Assembly (NCBI GenBank): GCA_016191205.1
Contig: JACPPB010000011.1
Span: forward strand, 1-62,497
Length of the DNA: 62,497 nt
Reading direction: 5' to 3'
Source: Gammaproteobacteria bacterium
Lineage (GTDB): Bacteria > Pseudomonadota > Gammaproteobacteria > Pseudomonadales > Porticoccaceae
Below, piece by piece: positions 17,479 to 26,930 of this stretch. Numbering within the stretch: position 1 is the first letter of the stretch; the number at the start of each line of letters is the position of its first letter. Made by a program: the position numbers and the translations under genes. The notes below the pieces were generated by a model, which searched no databases, was not told the origin of the DNA, and saw only the letters and a program-made list of their open reading frames with translations.

Positions 17479-19305
17479 ATGACCACCCAAGCCCAGTCTG
17501 CCGACCCGCTCGATTTTGACCCCGAAGCCCTGCGCCGCAAGTACCGCGAGGAGCGCGACCGGCGCCTGCGCCCGGACGGCAATCGCCAGTATGTGGAAAT
17601 CGCCGGCGAGTTTTCGCGCTATATCGACGATCCCTATGTGGCGCCGGGCTTCACCCGCGCGCCCCTGAACGACGCCGTGGACGTGATCATCATCGGCGGC
17701 GGTTTCGGCGGCCTGCTCGCCGGCGCGCGGCTGCGTGATGCGGGAGTCGAGAGCATCCGCGTCATCGAACGCGGCGGGGATTTCGGTGGCACCTGGTACT
17801 GGAACCGCTACCCGGGCGCGCAGTGCGACATCGAATCCTATATTTACCTGCCGCTGCTCGAAGAACTCGGTTACATCCCCAGGGAAAAATATTCCCACGC
17901 GCCGGAAATTCTCGCCCACGCCCAGGCCATCGCGCGGCATTTCCGGCTCTACGACAACGCCTGCCTGCAAACCCAGGTGACGGAGATGCGCTGGGACGAA
18001 ACCGCGCAGTGCTGGAACGTCCGCACCGATCGCGGCGACTGCATGAGCGCCCGCTTTGTGGCCATGTCGAACGGCCCGCTGAACCGGCCCAAGCTGCCGG
18101 GCATCCCCGGCATCGCCACCTTCAAGGGCCATACCTTTCATACGAGCCGCTGGGATTACGCCTACACCGGCGGCAGCTCCGCGGGCAATCTGACCGGGTT
18201 GGCCGACAAGCGCGTCGGCATCATCGGACCCGGCGCCACCGCCGTACAGTGCATTCCCCACCTGGGCGAAGCAGCCAAACATCTCTATGTATTCCAGCGC
18301 ACGCCGTCGTCCGTGGATGTGCGCAACAACCGCGCGACCGATGGCGAATGGGTGCGCAGCCTGAAGCCCGGCTGGCACCGGGAGCGCATGGAAAATTTCA
18401 ATGCCCTGGTGAGCGGCGGCTATCAGAAAGTCGATCTGGTACACGACGGCTGGACCGAGATTTTCCGCAATCTCGCCAGCATGACGCCCAAGGACACCAC
18501 CGGGAAAATATCGTCGGCGGACCACGCGCTGGCGCTGGAACTCGCCGATTTCCGCAAAATGCAGCAGGTGCGCGCGCGGGTCGACGAAGTCGTGCGGGAC
18601 CAGGCGACCGCCGAGGCTCTCAAGCCCTGGTACCGGCAGTTCTGCAAACGCCCCTGCTTTCACGATGAATACCTGCAAACCTACAACCGCCCCAATGTGA
18701 CGCTGGTGGATACCCAGGGCCAGGGCGTGGACCGCATCACCGCGACCGGCGTGGTGGTGGGCGGCACCGAATACGCAGTGGATTGCCTGATCTTCGCCAC
18801 CGGCTTCGAAGTGGCCACCAATTACACCCACAAATCCGGCTACGACCTGATCGGTCGCGACGGTATCCGCCTCAGCGCAAAATGGGCCGATGGACTCGCC
18901 ACGTTTCACGGCCTCTACAGCCACGGCTTTCCCAATTGCTTCTTCATGGGCATGACGCAGACCGCACTCACCGCCAACTTCACCCACATGCTGAAAGAGC
19001 AGGCCGAGCACATCGCCTTTGTCGTCCGTCAGGCGTTCGACCAGGACATCGACGTGCTCGAAGCTTCTGCGGAAGCCGAAGCGGAATGGGTGGCGACGAT
19101 CAACCGGCTGGCGCGGGTCGGTGCGCGTTACTACAGCGAATGCACGCCGGGTTATTACAACAACGAAGGCAAGGCAAACGAGACGGGCGGCTTCCTGAAT
19201 GGTCAGTACGGACGCGGCCCCGTGGAGTTTTTCCAGATCCTGCACGACTGGCGCGCCGAAGGGCAGTTGCGCGGCCTCGACATCCGCCGCAACCAGGCAT
19301 CCTGA
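17479..19305 (+). CDS. FAD-dependent Baeyer-Villiger-type monooxygenase
   Basis: A 608-residue flavoprotein monooxygenase. An N-terminal extension of about 65 residues precedes the FAD motif GGGFGG at 73-78, the [17 protein letters not shown] block follows, and the NADPH motif GPGATA lies at 250-255. Between them, [12 protein letters not shown] (215-226) matches the FxGxxxHxxxW[PD] fingerprint of Baeyer-Villiger monooxygenases. The enzyme should insert oxygen into a ketone using NADPH and oxygen; the substrate cannot be inferred. It is followed after 41 bp by a CoA-transferase gene, suggesting a small ketone or ester catabolic operon. Confidence 0.88.
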   Translation: MTTQAQSADPLDFDPEALRRKYREERDRRLRPDGNRQYVEIAGEFSRYIDDPYVAPGFTRAPLNDAVDVIIIGGGFGGLLAGARLRDAGVESIRVIERGGDFGGTWYWNRYPGAQCDIESYIYLPLLEELGYIPREKYSHAPEILAHAQAIARHFRLYDNACLQTQVTEMRWDETAQCWNVRTDRGDCMSARFVAMSNGPLNRPKLPGIPGIATFKGHTFHTSRWDYAYTGGSSAGNLTGLADKRVGIIGPGATAVQCIPHLGEAAKHLYVFQRTPSSVDVRNNRATDGEWVRSLKPGWHRERMENFNALVSGGYQKVDLVHDGWTEIFRNLASMTPKDTTGKISSADHALALELADFRKMQQVRARVDEVVRDQATAEALKPWYRQFCKRPCFHDEYLQTYNRPNVTLVDTQGQGVDRITATGVVVGGTEYAVDCLIFATGFEVATNYTHKSGYDLIGRDGIRLSAKWADGLATFHGLYSHGFPNCFFMGMTQTALTANFTHMLKEQAEHIAFVVRQAFDQDIDVLEASAEAEAEWVATINRLARVGARYYSECTPGYYNNEGKANETGGFLNGQYGRGPVEFFQILHDWRAEGQLRGLDIRRNQAS

Positions 19306-19346
19306 GGCATAGCGCCAGCCGACGGCCACCCGCGCCGAGCCACGCC

Positions 19347-20609
19347 ATGACCCGCTGGATCGAGGCCACCGAAGTCGCCAGCCTGCTGGCCCCGGGCATG
19401 ACCGTGTTCGTGGCGGGCGGCACCAGCGAACCCCGCGCCATCGGTCGGGCGCTGCGGACGGCGCCGGAAGCCAGCGCCGGAGTGACTTATGTGAGCGGCG
19501 TACTCCCCGGCGCCCAGGCCTCGCCCTTCGCCGACCTGCATCCGCAAGCGCGGCTGCTGACCTGCATGCTCACCGCCGGACTGCGCGATCTCCACGCCGC
19601 CGGCCGGGTGGCGCTGGTGCCCCTGCAATACCGCGCCATCTACGACTGGCTGGAACGTGAAGTCCCGGTCGATATTGCCCTGCTGCAGGTGTCCGCGCCC
19701 GATGCCGACGGCCAGTGCTCCTTTGGACTGCGCGTGGATTTCGCACCCGCCGTGCTGCCCCGCGCCAGGCTGGTCATCGCCGAGATCAACCGCGCCCTGC
19801 CCGCGCCGCCCGGCTGTCCGAAAATTCCGCTGGCCGCGATTCACTACGCAATCGCGGTGGATCGCCCGCCGCGCACGGAACCGCGTTCCGCAATCGATGC
19901 GACCGCCCGCGCCGTCGGCGCCGCCATCGCGCAATGGATACGCGACGGCGACTGCCTCGAAGTGGGCGTGGGCGCGATCCCGGACGCGGCGCTGGCCGCG
20001 CTCGCCGGCCACAACGATCTGGGCGTGCACTCCGGCATGATCTCCCACGGCATCGTCGATCTGGCGCGACGCGGCGTGATCACCGGCGCCGCCAAGACCA
20101 TCGACCGCGGCCGCCTCGTCACGGGATTCGTGGCCGGCGATGCCGAGAGCTACGCCTGGGCGGCGGCGGCGCCGGAATTGCTGTTCAAGCCGGTGAACTA
20201 CACCCACGACCACGGCGTGCTCGCCGGCATCGACAACTTCGTCGCCATCAACTCCGCCATCGAAGTGGATCTGTTCGGCCAGGTGAATGCCGAGATGATC
20301 GGCGGCCGCCAGCACAGCGGCACCGGCGGCGGTCTGGATTTCATGCGCGGCGCAGTGCGCTCGCGCGGCGGCCGCTCCATCGTCGCGTTCGCCGCCACCG
20401 CCGCCCGGGGCACCATTTCGCGCATCGTGCCGGCGCTGGCGCAGGGCACCGTCGCCACCGCATTGCGCACCGACGCCGATATCTTCGTCACCGAATACGG
20501 CGCGGCCCGGGTGCGCCATCTCGACACCGAGGCGCGCGCCCGCGCCCTGATCGAAATCGCCGCGCCGGAATTTCGCGACGGACTGCGCGCTGCCTGGGCG
20601 CGGCGCTGA
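19347..20609 (+). CDS. acetyl-CoA hydrolase/CoA-transferase family protein
   Basis: A 420-residue member of the family containing acetyl-CoA hydrolase and 4-hydroxybutyrate CoA-transferase. MTVFVAGGTSEPRAIGRAL opens the first domain; GDCLEVGVGAIPDAALAAL and LGVHSGMISHGIVDL mark the second. The segment around AINSAIEVDLFGQVNAE supplies the Glu that forms the CoA thioester, followed by the SGTGGGLDFMRGA loop. It probably activates a carboxylic acid released by the neighbouring monooxygenase pathway. The ATG at 19347 is chosen because family homology begins there. Confidence 0.86.
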   Translation: MTRWIEATEVASLLAPGMTVFVAGGTSEPRAIGRALRTAPEASAGVTYVSGVLPGAQASPFADLHPQARLLTCMLTAGLRDLHAAGRVALVPLQYRAIYDWLEREVPVDIALLQVSAPDADGQCSFGLRVDFAPAVLPRARLVIAEINRALPAPPGCPKIPLAAIHYAIAVDRPPRTEPRSAIDATARAVGAAIAQWIRDGDCLEVGVGAIPDAALAALAGHNDLGVHSGMISHGIVDLARRGVITGAAKTIDRGRLVTGFVAGDAESYAWAAAAPELLFKPVNYTHDHGVLAGIDNFVAINSAIEVDLFGQVNAEMIGGRQHSGTGGGLDFMRGAVRSRGGRSIVAFAATAARGTISRIVPALAQGTVATALRTDADIFVTEYGAARVRHLDTEARARALIEIAAPEFRDGLRAAWARR

Positions 20610-20683
20610 GCCCGCGCCGGAAATCCCGTATATTGGATGCCGCCGCCCGCCAGCAATCCATAACAAAGCGAACCGGAGCAATC

Positions 20684-21340
20684 ATGAGTCAACTCTACGG
20701 CGACCAGCACCGCGCGCTGCAGGACCAGTTTCAAACCCGCAGGATGGCGGACCGCATCGAACAGACCATCGTCAGCGATCAACTGTCGGAGCAGGGCAAG
20801 GCCTTCATTGCGTCCCGCGACATGTTTTTCCTGTCCACGGTGGATCACCAGGGCCGCCCCACGGTGTCCTACAAGGGCGGCGACCCGGGCTTCATGAAAG
20901 TGCTGGACGACCGCAACCTCGCCTTCCCCAGCTACGACGGTAACGGCATGTTCTTCTCGATGGGCAACATCGCGGGCAATGCCCAGGTCGGTCTGCTGCT
21001 GATGGATTTCGAGCAACCATTCCGCATGCGCATTCAGGGCACGGCGTCAGTGCGCGCCGACGATCCGCTACTGGCGGAGTACCGGGAGGCGGATCTGATC
21101 GTTCGCGTCGCCGTGTCCCAGACCTGGATCAACTGCCCGCGCTATATCCACAAATACCGCAAGGAAGCGCTCTCCCGCTATGTGCCGCGCACGGATTGCG
21201 AGACGCCCTACGCGGAGTGGAAGCGCATCGATTTTCTGCAGGACGCGCTCGCGCCGCGGGACGCCGGCAAAACCGCCGCCCAGGGCGGCACCCTGACCAT
21301 GGAGGAATGGGCGGCGAAGGTGCAGCGCGGCGAGGGTTAG
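20684..21340 (+). CDS. pyridoxamine 5'-phosphate oxidase-fold flavin-binding protein
   Basis: A 218-residue protein of the PNPOx-like split-barrel family. After a helical N-terminus, FFLSTVDHQGRPTVSYKGG and the LAFPSYDGNGMFFSMGNIAGN segment form the FMN-binding barrel; MRIQGTASV continues it, and SQTWINCPRYIHKYRKE lies near residues 145-165. Members act as flavin or deazaflavin reductases. It sits 74 bp after the CoA-transferase, probably in the same transcript. A role in flavin supply or as an unrelated oxidoreductase is inference only. Confidence 0.82.
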   Translation: MSQLYGDQHRALQDQFQTRRMADRIEQTIVSDQLSEQGKAFIASRDMFFLSTVDHQGRPTVSYKGGDPGFMKVLDDRNLAFPSYDGNGMFFSMGNIAGNAQVGLLLMDFEQPFRMRIQGTASVRADDPLLAEYREADLIVRVAVSQTWINCPRYIHKYRKEALSRYVPRTDCETPYAEWKRIDFLQDALAPRDAGKTAAQGGTLTMEEWAAKVQRGEG

Positions 21341-21400
21341 AGATGCTCTGAACAACCGTTATGCCCACGGACGCGGGCGTAACCGTTATTCAACGTGTTC

Positions 21401-22234
21401 CTAATGTTTGCGGGACTGCCCCCGGCGCCCGCCGCCCGCCCGCAGCCGGCGCTCCTGGCGCTCGCGGTGCTGAAGTTCGTGGGGCACCAGGGGTGCCACC
21501 TCGCGCTCCAGCCCCGCCGCCTTGTACAGGCCGGCGATCTGCCCGGGCGGCAGATCGGCCCATTGCCCGAGACGAATCCACGACGGCAGCACCACGGGTC
21601 CGTAGCGGACCCGCTTGAGCCGGCTCACGGTGCAGCCCTGGGACTCCCACAGGCGCCGCACCTCGCGGTTGCGCCCTTCGCGCACGATCACCGAAAACCA
21701 GCGGTTGGCGTTCTCGCCGCCGCCCGGCACGATGCGCTCGAAGCGCGCGGGGCCGTCGTCCAGCTCGACCCCGGCGGCGAGGCGCGCGATCATTTCGTCG
21801 GTCACTTCACCGCGCACCCGTACCCGGTATTCGCGATCGATTCCGGTCGCCGGATGCATCAGGCGGTTGGCGAGCTCGCCATCGTTGGTGAACAGCAACA
21901 GCCCGCTGGTGTTGACGTCCAGGCGCCCGACCGCGACCCAGCGCCCGGTCTTGAGCCCGGGCAGCGCGCCAAACACCGTGGCCCGCGCTTTCGGATCGGA
22001 GCGGGTGCTGATCTCGCCTTCGGGTTTGTTGTAAACCAGCACCCGGGGCGCGGCGGTTTCCGCGAGCGCGACGCGCCGACCATCGACGCAGATGACGGCG
22101 GTCGCGGTGGCGCGCTCACCGATGCCGGCGATCTTGCCGTCGACCGTGACCCGGCCACTGCTGATCCAGCCTTCGATCTCCCGGCGCGAACCCAGTCCGG
22201 CATTGGCGAGCAACTTCTGAATTTTTTCGGTCAT
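21401..22234 (-). CDS. rluB: 23S rRNA pseudouridine synthase RluB
   Basis: A 277-residue RluB/RluE/RluF-type pseudouridine synthase that modifies 23S rRNA near position 2605. The N-terminal S4 RNA-binding domain (EKIQKLLANAGLGSRREIEGWI) is followed by the catalytic block VGRLDVNTSGLLLFTNDGELANRLMHP, whose Asp is the nucleophile, and by EGRNREVRRLWESQG. The last 25 residues are basic and low in complexity (ERQERRLRAGGGRRGQSRK), as in many RluB tails. Its start overlaps the scpB stop by 4 bp. Confidence 0.94.
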   Translation of the reverse strand: MTEKIQKLLANAGLGSRREIEGWISSGRVTVDGKIAGIGERATATAVICVDGRRVALAETAAPRVLVYNKPEGEISTRSDPKARATVFGALPGLKTGRWVAVGRLDVNTSGLLLFTNDGELANRLMHPATGIDREYRVRVRGEVTDEMIARLAAGVELDDGPARFERIVPGGGENANRWFSVIVREGRNREVRRLWESQGCTVSRLKRVRYGPVVLPSWIRLGQWADLPPGQIAGLYKAAGLEREVAPLVPHELQHRERQERRLRAGGGRRGQSRKH

Positions 22235-22899
22235 GACGCGGGTGCCGTGGCAGGGGCGGAGCGCTGATCCGCGGCGAGTGAATCGGCACCGGTCGCTTCG
22301 ACGGGGGTCGGATCGGTCGCGGGGGATCCGGTCGCGACCGCGGTGGCCAGCTCCAGCTGGGGCTCCAGCAGCTCGAAATCCTTGAGTTCGCTGAGGGGCG
22401 GCAGCTGCTCCAGACTCTCCAGATTGAAATAGTCCAGAAACTGCCGGGTGGTGGCATAGAGCGCCGGTCGGCCCGGGACATCACGATGCCCGACGACGCG
22501 GATCCACTCGCGCTCTTGCAGGATTTTGATGGTGTCCGAACTGACGGCGACACCGCGCACGGCTTCGATGTCGCCCCGCGTCACCGGCTGACGGTAGGCG
22601 ATAAGCACCAGGGTTTCGAGGAACGAGCGCGAATAGCGCCGGGGTTTTTCCTCCCACAGCCGGCCGATCCAGGGCGCCAGCTCGGCGCGCACCTGGAGCC
22701 GATAGCCGCTCGCGGTCTGGCGCAACTCCCAGGCGCGTTCGGCGCTGGCGGCGGCGATGGCGTCGAGCGCCGCCCGGATGGCAGCGTGGCCGGGCTGTTC
22801 CAGCGGGTCGAACAGCGCATCCAGCTGGGCCAGATCGAGGGGCCGCCCGGCTGCCAGCAGTGCGCCTTCGATGATCATGCGCAAGCGTTCAGCTTCCAT
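22231..22899 (-). CDS. scpB: segregation and condensation protein ScpB
   Basis: A 222-residue kleisin-associated protein that, with ScpA and SMC, forms the bacterial condensin complex. The two winged-helix regions are visible: MIIEGALLAAGRPLDLAQLDALF at the N-terminus and LETLVLIAYRQPVTRGDIEAVRGVAVSSDTIKIL near 110-143. The C-terminal 60 residues are acidic and Pro/Ala/Thr-rich. The ATG at 22899 is preferred over one seven codons upstream because GGGAG lies 8 bp before it. It overlaps scpA by 11 bp. Confidence 0.93.
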   Translation of the reverse strand: MEAERLRMIIEGALLAAGRPLDLAQLDALFDPLEQPGHAAIRAALDAIAAASAERAWELRQTASGYRLQVRAELAPWIGRLWEEKPRRYSRSFLETLVLIAYRQPVTRGDIEAVRGVAVSSDTIKILQEREWIRVVGHRDVPGRPALYATTRQFLDYFNLESLEQLPPLSELKDFELLEPQLELATAVATGSPATDPTPVEATGADSLAADQRSAPATAPAS

Positions 22900-23734
22900 C
22901 GGTGGATCTCCCGGCAACATGAATGGGGCCGTAGGGTTCGGCCTGGACGATTTCGATCAGGGATTCCTTGACCAGCTCCATGATCGCGAGAAAGGTGACC
23001 ACCACGCCCCGGCGTCCCTCCGCGAGGCGGAACAGCGCGACAAAAGGCACGAACGCGTCGGTGCGCAGACGATCCAGGATTTCCGCCATGCGGGCGCGGG
23101 TGGACAGCGGCTCGAAGCGGATATGGTGGTGTTCCTGAAGCCGCGCCCGTTGCATCACGCCGGCGAGCGCGACCAGCAACTCGCGCAACTCCACCGGGGG
23201 GTGCGGGCGCTGCCGCGGGCCATCCGGTGCCGGCAGCGTTGCCGGGAAAATGTCCCGCTCCACCCTCGGCAGCGCGTCCAGCGCCTCGGCGGCCTGCTTG
23301 AAGCGCTCGTATTCCTGCAGACGGCGAATCAGTTCGGCGCGGGGGTCGTCCTCCTCGATGGTCTCGGCCTGACGGGGCAGCAGCATGCGGGACTTGATCT
23401 CCGCCAGCATCGCCGCCATCACCAGGTACTCGGCGGCCAGTTCGAAGCGCAGCGCCTCCATCATGCCGATGTATTCGATGTACTGGCGGGTGATCTCCGC
23501 GACGTTCACCAGCAGGATGTCGAGATTGCGGCGCCGGATCAGGTACAGCAGCAGGTCGAGCGGGCCTTCAAAAGTTTCCAGCACGACTTCGAGCGCATCC
23601 GGCGGGATATAGAGATCCGCCGGCAACTGCGTCATCCGCTCGCCGAGCACGATGGCGAACGGCAGCTCCTCCTGGCGGGGCGCCTGGGGCGGCGTCGCGA
23701 CCGCGGGCTGTGCCAGGGGGTCCGCTGTGCTCAT
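22889..23734 (-). CDS. scpA: segregation and condensation protein ScpA
   Basis: A 281-residue kleisin subunit of the SMC-ScpAB complex. The family core FEGPLDLLLYLIRRRNLDILLVNVAEI with TRQYIEYI, then AAEYLVMAAMLAEIKSRMLLP, is plain near residues 55-115. The C-terminal winged helix (VVTFLAIMELVKESLIEIVQAEPYGPI) binds the SMC head. The first 30 residues are Pro/Ala-rich. The ATG at 23734 has GGAG 6 bp upstream, better than the ATG at 23776. The smc gene is 10 kb away in the same window. Confidence 0.93.
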   Translation of the reverse strand: MSTADPLAQPAVATPPQAPRQEELPFAIVLGERMTQLPADLYIPPDALEVVLETFEGPLDLLLYLIRRRNLDILLVNVAEITRQYIEYIGMMEALRFELAAEYLVMAAMLAEIKSRMLLPRQAETIEEDDPRAELIRRLQEYERFKQAAEALDALPRVERDIFPATLPAPDGPRQRPHPPVELRELLVALAGVMQRARLQEHHHIRFEPLSTRARMAEILDRLRTDAFVPFVALFRLAEGRRGVVVTFLAIMELVKESLIEIVQAEPYGPIHVAGRSTDGS

Positions 23735-23815
23735 CGAATCTCCGGTAACCATGGATGGCCGTATTGGCGCGGCCATTATAGGGCGCTGCCCGGACCGCGG
23801 TGACCGCGGCCCGCA

Positions 23816-24442
23816 TCAGGCGCAGCCGAACGGCTCCGGATCGCCCATGCCGCGCCGCAGCAGCCGGGGCTCGGCGCCGCTCAGATCGATCACGGTGGTG
23901 GGTTCCAGCGAACCACAACCGCCGTCGACCAGGGCGTCGATCCGCGTACCCAGCCGATCCCGGATGTCGTCCGGGTCGGATAACGGGTATTCGTCGCCCG
24001 GCAGGATCAGCGTGACGCTCATCAGGGGCTCGCCGAGTTCAGCCAGCAAACCCTGGGTGATGGCGTTATCCGGCACGCGCAGTCCGATGGTCTTGCGCTT
24101 GGGGTGCATCAGCCGGCGCGGAACTTCCGAGGTGGCGTTGAGGATGAACGTGTAAGGCCCCGGCGTATTCGCCTTGAGCAGACGGAAAACCTGATTGTCC
24201 ACCTTGGCATAGTTGCCCAGCTCGGACAGATCCCGACACACGAGGGTGAAGTTGTGGTTTTTGTCGAGTTCGCGAATGCGGCGGATGCGATCCACCGCGT
24301 CCTTGTCGCCGAGATGGCAGCCGAGCGCATAGGCCGAATCGGTGGGATACGCCACCAGACCCCCGTTGCGCACGATGTCCGCCACCTTGCCCAGCAGGCG
24401 TGCCTGCGGATTGTCGGGGTGGATATGCAGGGTTTCGACCAT
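23816..24442 (-). CDS. yciO: YciO/Sua5/YrdC-family L-threonylcarbamoyladenylate synthase-like protein
   Basis: A 208-residue protein of the Sua5/YrdC/YciO family, closest in layout to YciO. AYPTDSAYALGCHLGDKDAVDRI forms the ATP/threonine pocket, with RIRELDKNHNFTLVCRDLSEL next and the KRKTIGLRVPDN motif near residue 125. YrdC members make threonylcarbamoyl-AMP for tRNA t6A; YciO's exact role is unclear, so I do not assign tsaC. It is the first gene of the yciO-scpA-scpB-rluB operon, the common gammaproteobacterial order. The ATG at 24442 starts the family homology. Confidence 0.87.
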   Translation of the reverse strand: MVETLHIHPDNPQARLLGKVADIVRNGGLVAYPTDSAYALGCHLGDKDAVDRIRRIRELDKNHNFTLVCRDLSELGNYAKVDNQVFRLLKANTPGPYTFILNATSEVPRRLMHPKRKTIGLRVPDNAITQGLLAELGEPLMSVTLILPGDEYPLSDPDDIRDRLGTRIDALVDGGCGSLEPTTVIDLSGAEPRLLRRGMGDPEPFGCA

Positions 24443-24585
24443 GACTCTGTCCGATGCCGGGCACGCCGGTGGCTGCGCGGCACTATAGGACCCGTCCCGG
24501 AAAAATGCGAGTTGGCGTACTGCAACGCCTGTGCCCCGACGCGCCAAACCGGTAGAATCCACCGCTTTCCGGACCCCGTTTCCCC

Positions 24586-25308
24586 ATGACCGCGACGACC
24601 GTACCCGTGCCACCGCGCGAAAGCCTGTTACTCAATCTCGGGCTGAATATCGTCGCGCCCTCGTTGGTACTGATGAAGTTGAGCGGCCCCAATGCCCTGG
24701 GCACCACCTGGGGACTGATCGTGGCGCTCGCCTTTCCCATCGGCTACGGCGTCTGGGATTTTTCCCGCCGCCGGAAATTCAACCTGTTCTCGATCGTTGG
24801 CGTGATCAGCGTGTCTCTGACCGGCGGCATCAGCCTGCTGGCGCTGCCGCCGCACTATCTGGCGCTCAAGGAAGCCGCCGTACCCGGACTCCTCGGCATC
24901 GGCATCGTGCTGTCCCTGAAGACCCGCTGGCCGCTGGTGCGCAGCCTGTTGCTCAACGACGCCGTGCTCGATACCGCGCGCATCCACACCGAACTGACGA
25001 CGCGGGGCGAAGTCGCATCCTTCGAACGCGCGCTGGCGCGGGCGTCCTGGATCGTGGCGAGCTCGTTTTTTCTTTCCTCCGCGCTCAATTACGCGCTCGC
25101 CACCGCGGTGGTCACGGCCACCGCCGGCAGTCTCGAATACAACGAGCAACTGGGACGACTGACCGCGTTGAGCTATCCCGTGATCGCTCTCCCCGCTACG
25201 CTGGTCATGATGGGCGCGCTGTTCTACCTGTTTCGCTGCATCACGCGACTGACCGGCCTGACGTTCGAGGATCTCCTGCGGACGCAGCCCGGTCCGGCAC
25301 AGCGTTGA
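24586..25308 (+). CDS. VC0807-family integral membrane protein
   Basis: A 240-residue membrane protein with about six helices, beginning LLLNLGLNIVAPSLVLMKLS, then LIVALAFPIGYGVWDFSRRRKFNLFSIVGVISVSLTGGISLL. This matches the uncharacterised VC0807 family; no function is known. It heads a plus-strand run that includes yciI, an SH3 protein, a cyclophilin, pdxJ and a tRNA/rRNA methyltransferase, and diverges from yciO. Confidence 0.72.
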   Translation: MTATTVPVPPRESLLLNLGLNIVAPSLVLMKLSGPNALGTTWGLIVALAFPIGYGVWDFSRRRKFNLFSIVGVISVSLTGGISLLALPPHYLALKEAAVPGLLGIGIVLSLKTRWPLVRSLLLNDAVLDTARIHTELTTRGEVASFERALARASWIVASSFFLSSALNYALATAVVTATAGSLEYNEQLGRLTALSYPVIALPATLVMMGALFYLFRCITRLTGLTFEDLLRTQPGPAQR

Positions 25309-25320
25309 GCCCCGCCATCC

Positions 25321-25620
25321 ATGTGGTACGTGTTCATCTGCGAGGACATCCCCGACAGCCTGACCGCCCGGCTCCAGGCTCGCCCCGCGCACCTGGCGCG
25401 ACTGGAAGCGCTCAAGGCGGCCGGCCGGTTGCTGGTGGCGGGGCCGACTCCGGCGGTCGACGCGGACAACCCGGGCGCCGCCGGGTTTACCGGCAGCATC
25501 GTGATCGCCGAATTCGCCTCGCTCGCCGCCGCGCAGGCCTGGGGTGCCGATGACCCCTATATCACCGCGGGCGTCTACGCTTCGGTGACCGTCAAACCTT
25601 TCAAGCGAGTTTTGCCCTGA
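25321..25620 (+). CDS. yciI: YciI-family protein
   Basis: A 99-residue member of the YciI/dimeric alpha-beta barrel family. It begins [28 protein letters not shown], with the conserved His (H24) and Asp (D50) that form the putative active site, and has [22 protein letters not shown] near 60-82. The reaction is unknown. The stop overlaps the next start by one base (TGATG), indicating coupling to the SH3 gene. Confidence 0.87.
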   Translation: MWYVFICEDIPDSLTARLQARPAHLARLEALKAAGRLLVAGPTPAVDADNPGAAGFTGSIVIAEFASLAAAQAWGADDPYITAGVYASVTVKPFKRVLP

Positions 25621-26330
25621 TGCCAACCGCAACCGTTCGCCGTTCGGGCTTTCGTCTACCGGGCTTTTGCCGCCCGGATTTTCCGCGTCCGGGCCGCCTC
25701 TTCATCGCCAGCGGCCTGCTCTGCGTCGCCGCCCTGACATCCGATCCGGCACGCGCGGACACCGCTTACATCATCGATGAGATCGTGGTGCCCCTGCGGG
25801 AAACACCCTGCAGCAGTTGTCGCATCATCCGCCAGGGGATGCGCTCCGGCGCGTCGGTGAACGTGCTGGAAACAGCCGACGGCTGGACCCGGGTCGAAGC
25901 CGATGGGGGTGCTGCCGGCTGGCTGCCCAGTCGTTATCTCACGTCACAACCGATCGCGCGGGACCAGCTCGCCGGCCTGCGCGAGGAGATTCAGCGCCTG
26001 GAGGCTGAAAATCTGAAACTCAGTCAGGGCAGACCGGCGGCAACCACCGACGCTGCACCCATGCCGGTATCGCCCGCGAGCGAAGTCCAGACGACCGGCG
26101 ATGCCGCCGACACCAGTGATCTGTACGCGCAAAATCAGGCGCTCCTGATGCGCAACAAAATCCTGCAATCCGAAATCGATGTGCTCCACGCCACCAAGGA
26201 AGAACTCCAGAGCAACGATATCCAGCGCTGGTTCATCTTCGGCGGATTGCTGGTGGCACTGGGCGCTTTTCTGGGCATGGTTCTGCCACTGCTCAAACCG
26301 AAACGACGGGGATACTCCGAATGGAACTGA
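25620..26330 (+). CDS. TIGR04211-type SH3 domain protein (YgiM-like)
   Basis: A 236-residue protein. An N-terminal hydrophobic segment (about 28-43) with an arginine-rich lead acts as signal or anchor. Residues about 50-110 form a bacterial SH3 domain (IIDEIVVPLRETPCSSCRII through AAGWLPSRYL). A coiled coil follows (GLREEIQRLEAENLKL and later LLMRNKILQSEIDVLHATKEEL), then a C-terminal membrane helix (FGGLLVALGAFLGMVLPLL) and a short basic tail. This is the layout of YgiM-type proteins, proposed to act at the cell envelope. Its end overlaps the cyclophilin start by 10 bp. Confidence 0.85.
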   Translation: MPTATVRRSGFRLPGFCRPDFPRPGRLFIASGLLCVAALTSDPARADTAYIIDEIVVPLRETPCSSCRIIRQGMRSGASVNVLETADGWTRVEADGGAAGWLPSRYLTSQPIARDQLAGLREEIQRLEAENLKLSQGRPAATTDAAPMPVSPASEVQTTGDAADTSDLYAQNQALLMRNKILQSEIDVLHATKEELQSNDIQRWFIFGGLLVALGAFLGMVLPLLKPKRRGYSEWN

Positions 26331-26923
26331 AAACCTTTGTTCAGAAAAGACCGACCCTGAAAAGCCTGGCGCTGATCGCGTTGACCAGCCTCGGTCTGGC
26401 CGTCCCGGCGGCGAACGCCGCTCCCGCCGACAAACCGGTGGTCGAACTGCACACCAGCGTCGGCGATCTGCGGGTGGAACTGGATGCGAAGCGCGCACCG
26501 GCGACGGTGGCGAACTTCCTCCAGTACGTCGATAGCGGCTTCTACGATGGCCTCCAGTTCCATCGGGTCATCGCCGGATTCGTCGCCCAGGGCGGCGGCT
26601 ACACGGCGGACGGCAGCGAGCGCCCGACCCGCGCCACCGTGAAGAACGAATCCGTCGGCGGTCTCCGCAACGCGCGCGGCACCATCGCCATGGCGCGCAA
26701 GCCCGATCCGGACAGCGCCTCCGCCCAGTTTTATTTCAACCTCAAGGACAACGACTCCCTCGACGCCAAAGGCGACACGCCGGGCTACACGGTGTTCGGC
26801 CACATCGTCCAGGGCGAAGACGTGCTGGATCGCATCGGCGCGACGCCGACTGCCAACAAAGGCGGCGCGTTGGCCCAGGCGCCCCGCGAACCCATTCTGA
26901 TCATCAAGGCGAAGCGGATCTAG
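26321..26923 (+). CDS. periplasmic cyclophilin-type peptidyl-prolyl isomerase
   Basis: A 200-residue protein with a signal peptide (residues about 12-33, ending ANA) and a cyclophilin domain. Diagnostic segments are [45 protein letters not shown] (catalytic Arg after Phe-His), [25 protein letters not shown] and [17 protein letters not shown]. It would accelerate proline isomerisation of periplasmic proteins, as PpiA does. The coding start inside the SH3 gene suggests coupling, and pdxJ starts 7 bp after its stop. Confidence 0.92.
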   Translation: MELKTFVQKRPTLKSLALIALTSLGLAVPAANAAPADKPVVELHTSVGDLRVELDAKRAPATVANFLQYVDSGFYDGLQFHRVIAGFVAQGGGYTADGSERPTRATVKNESVGGLRNARGTIAMARKPDPDSASAQFYFNLKDNDSLDAKGDTPGYTVFGHIVQGEDVLDRIGATPTANKGGALAQAPREPILIIKAKRI

Positions 26924-26930
26924 CGCGGCG

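Noticed and set aside
17440-19329. 629-codon open frame on the minus strand over the first monooxygenase.
   Set aside because: The plus strand carries FAD and NADPH motifs in order; the antisense translation is His/Ala/Gly-rich without any domain.
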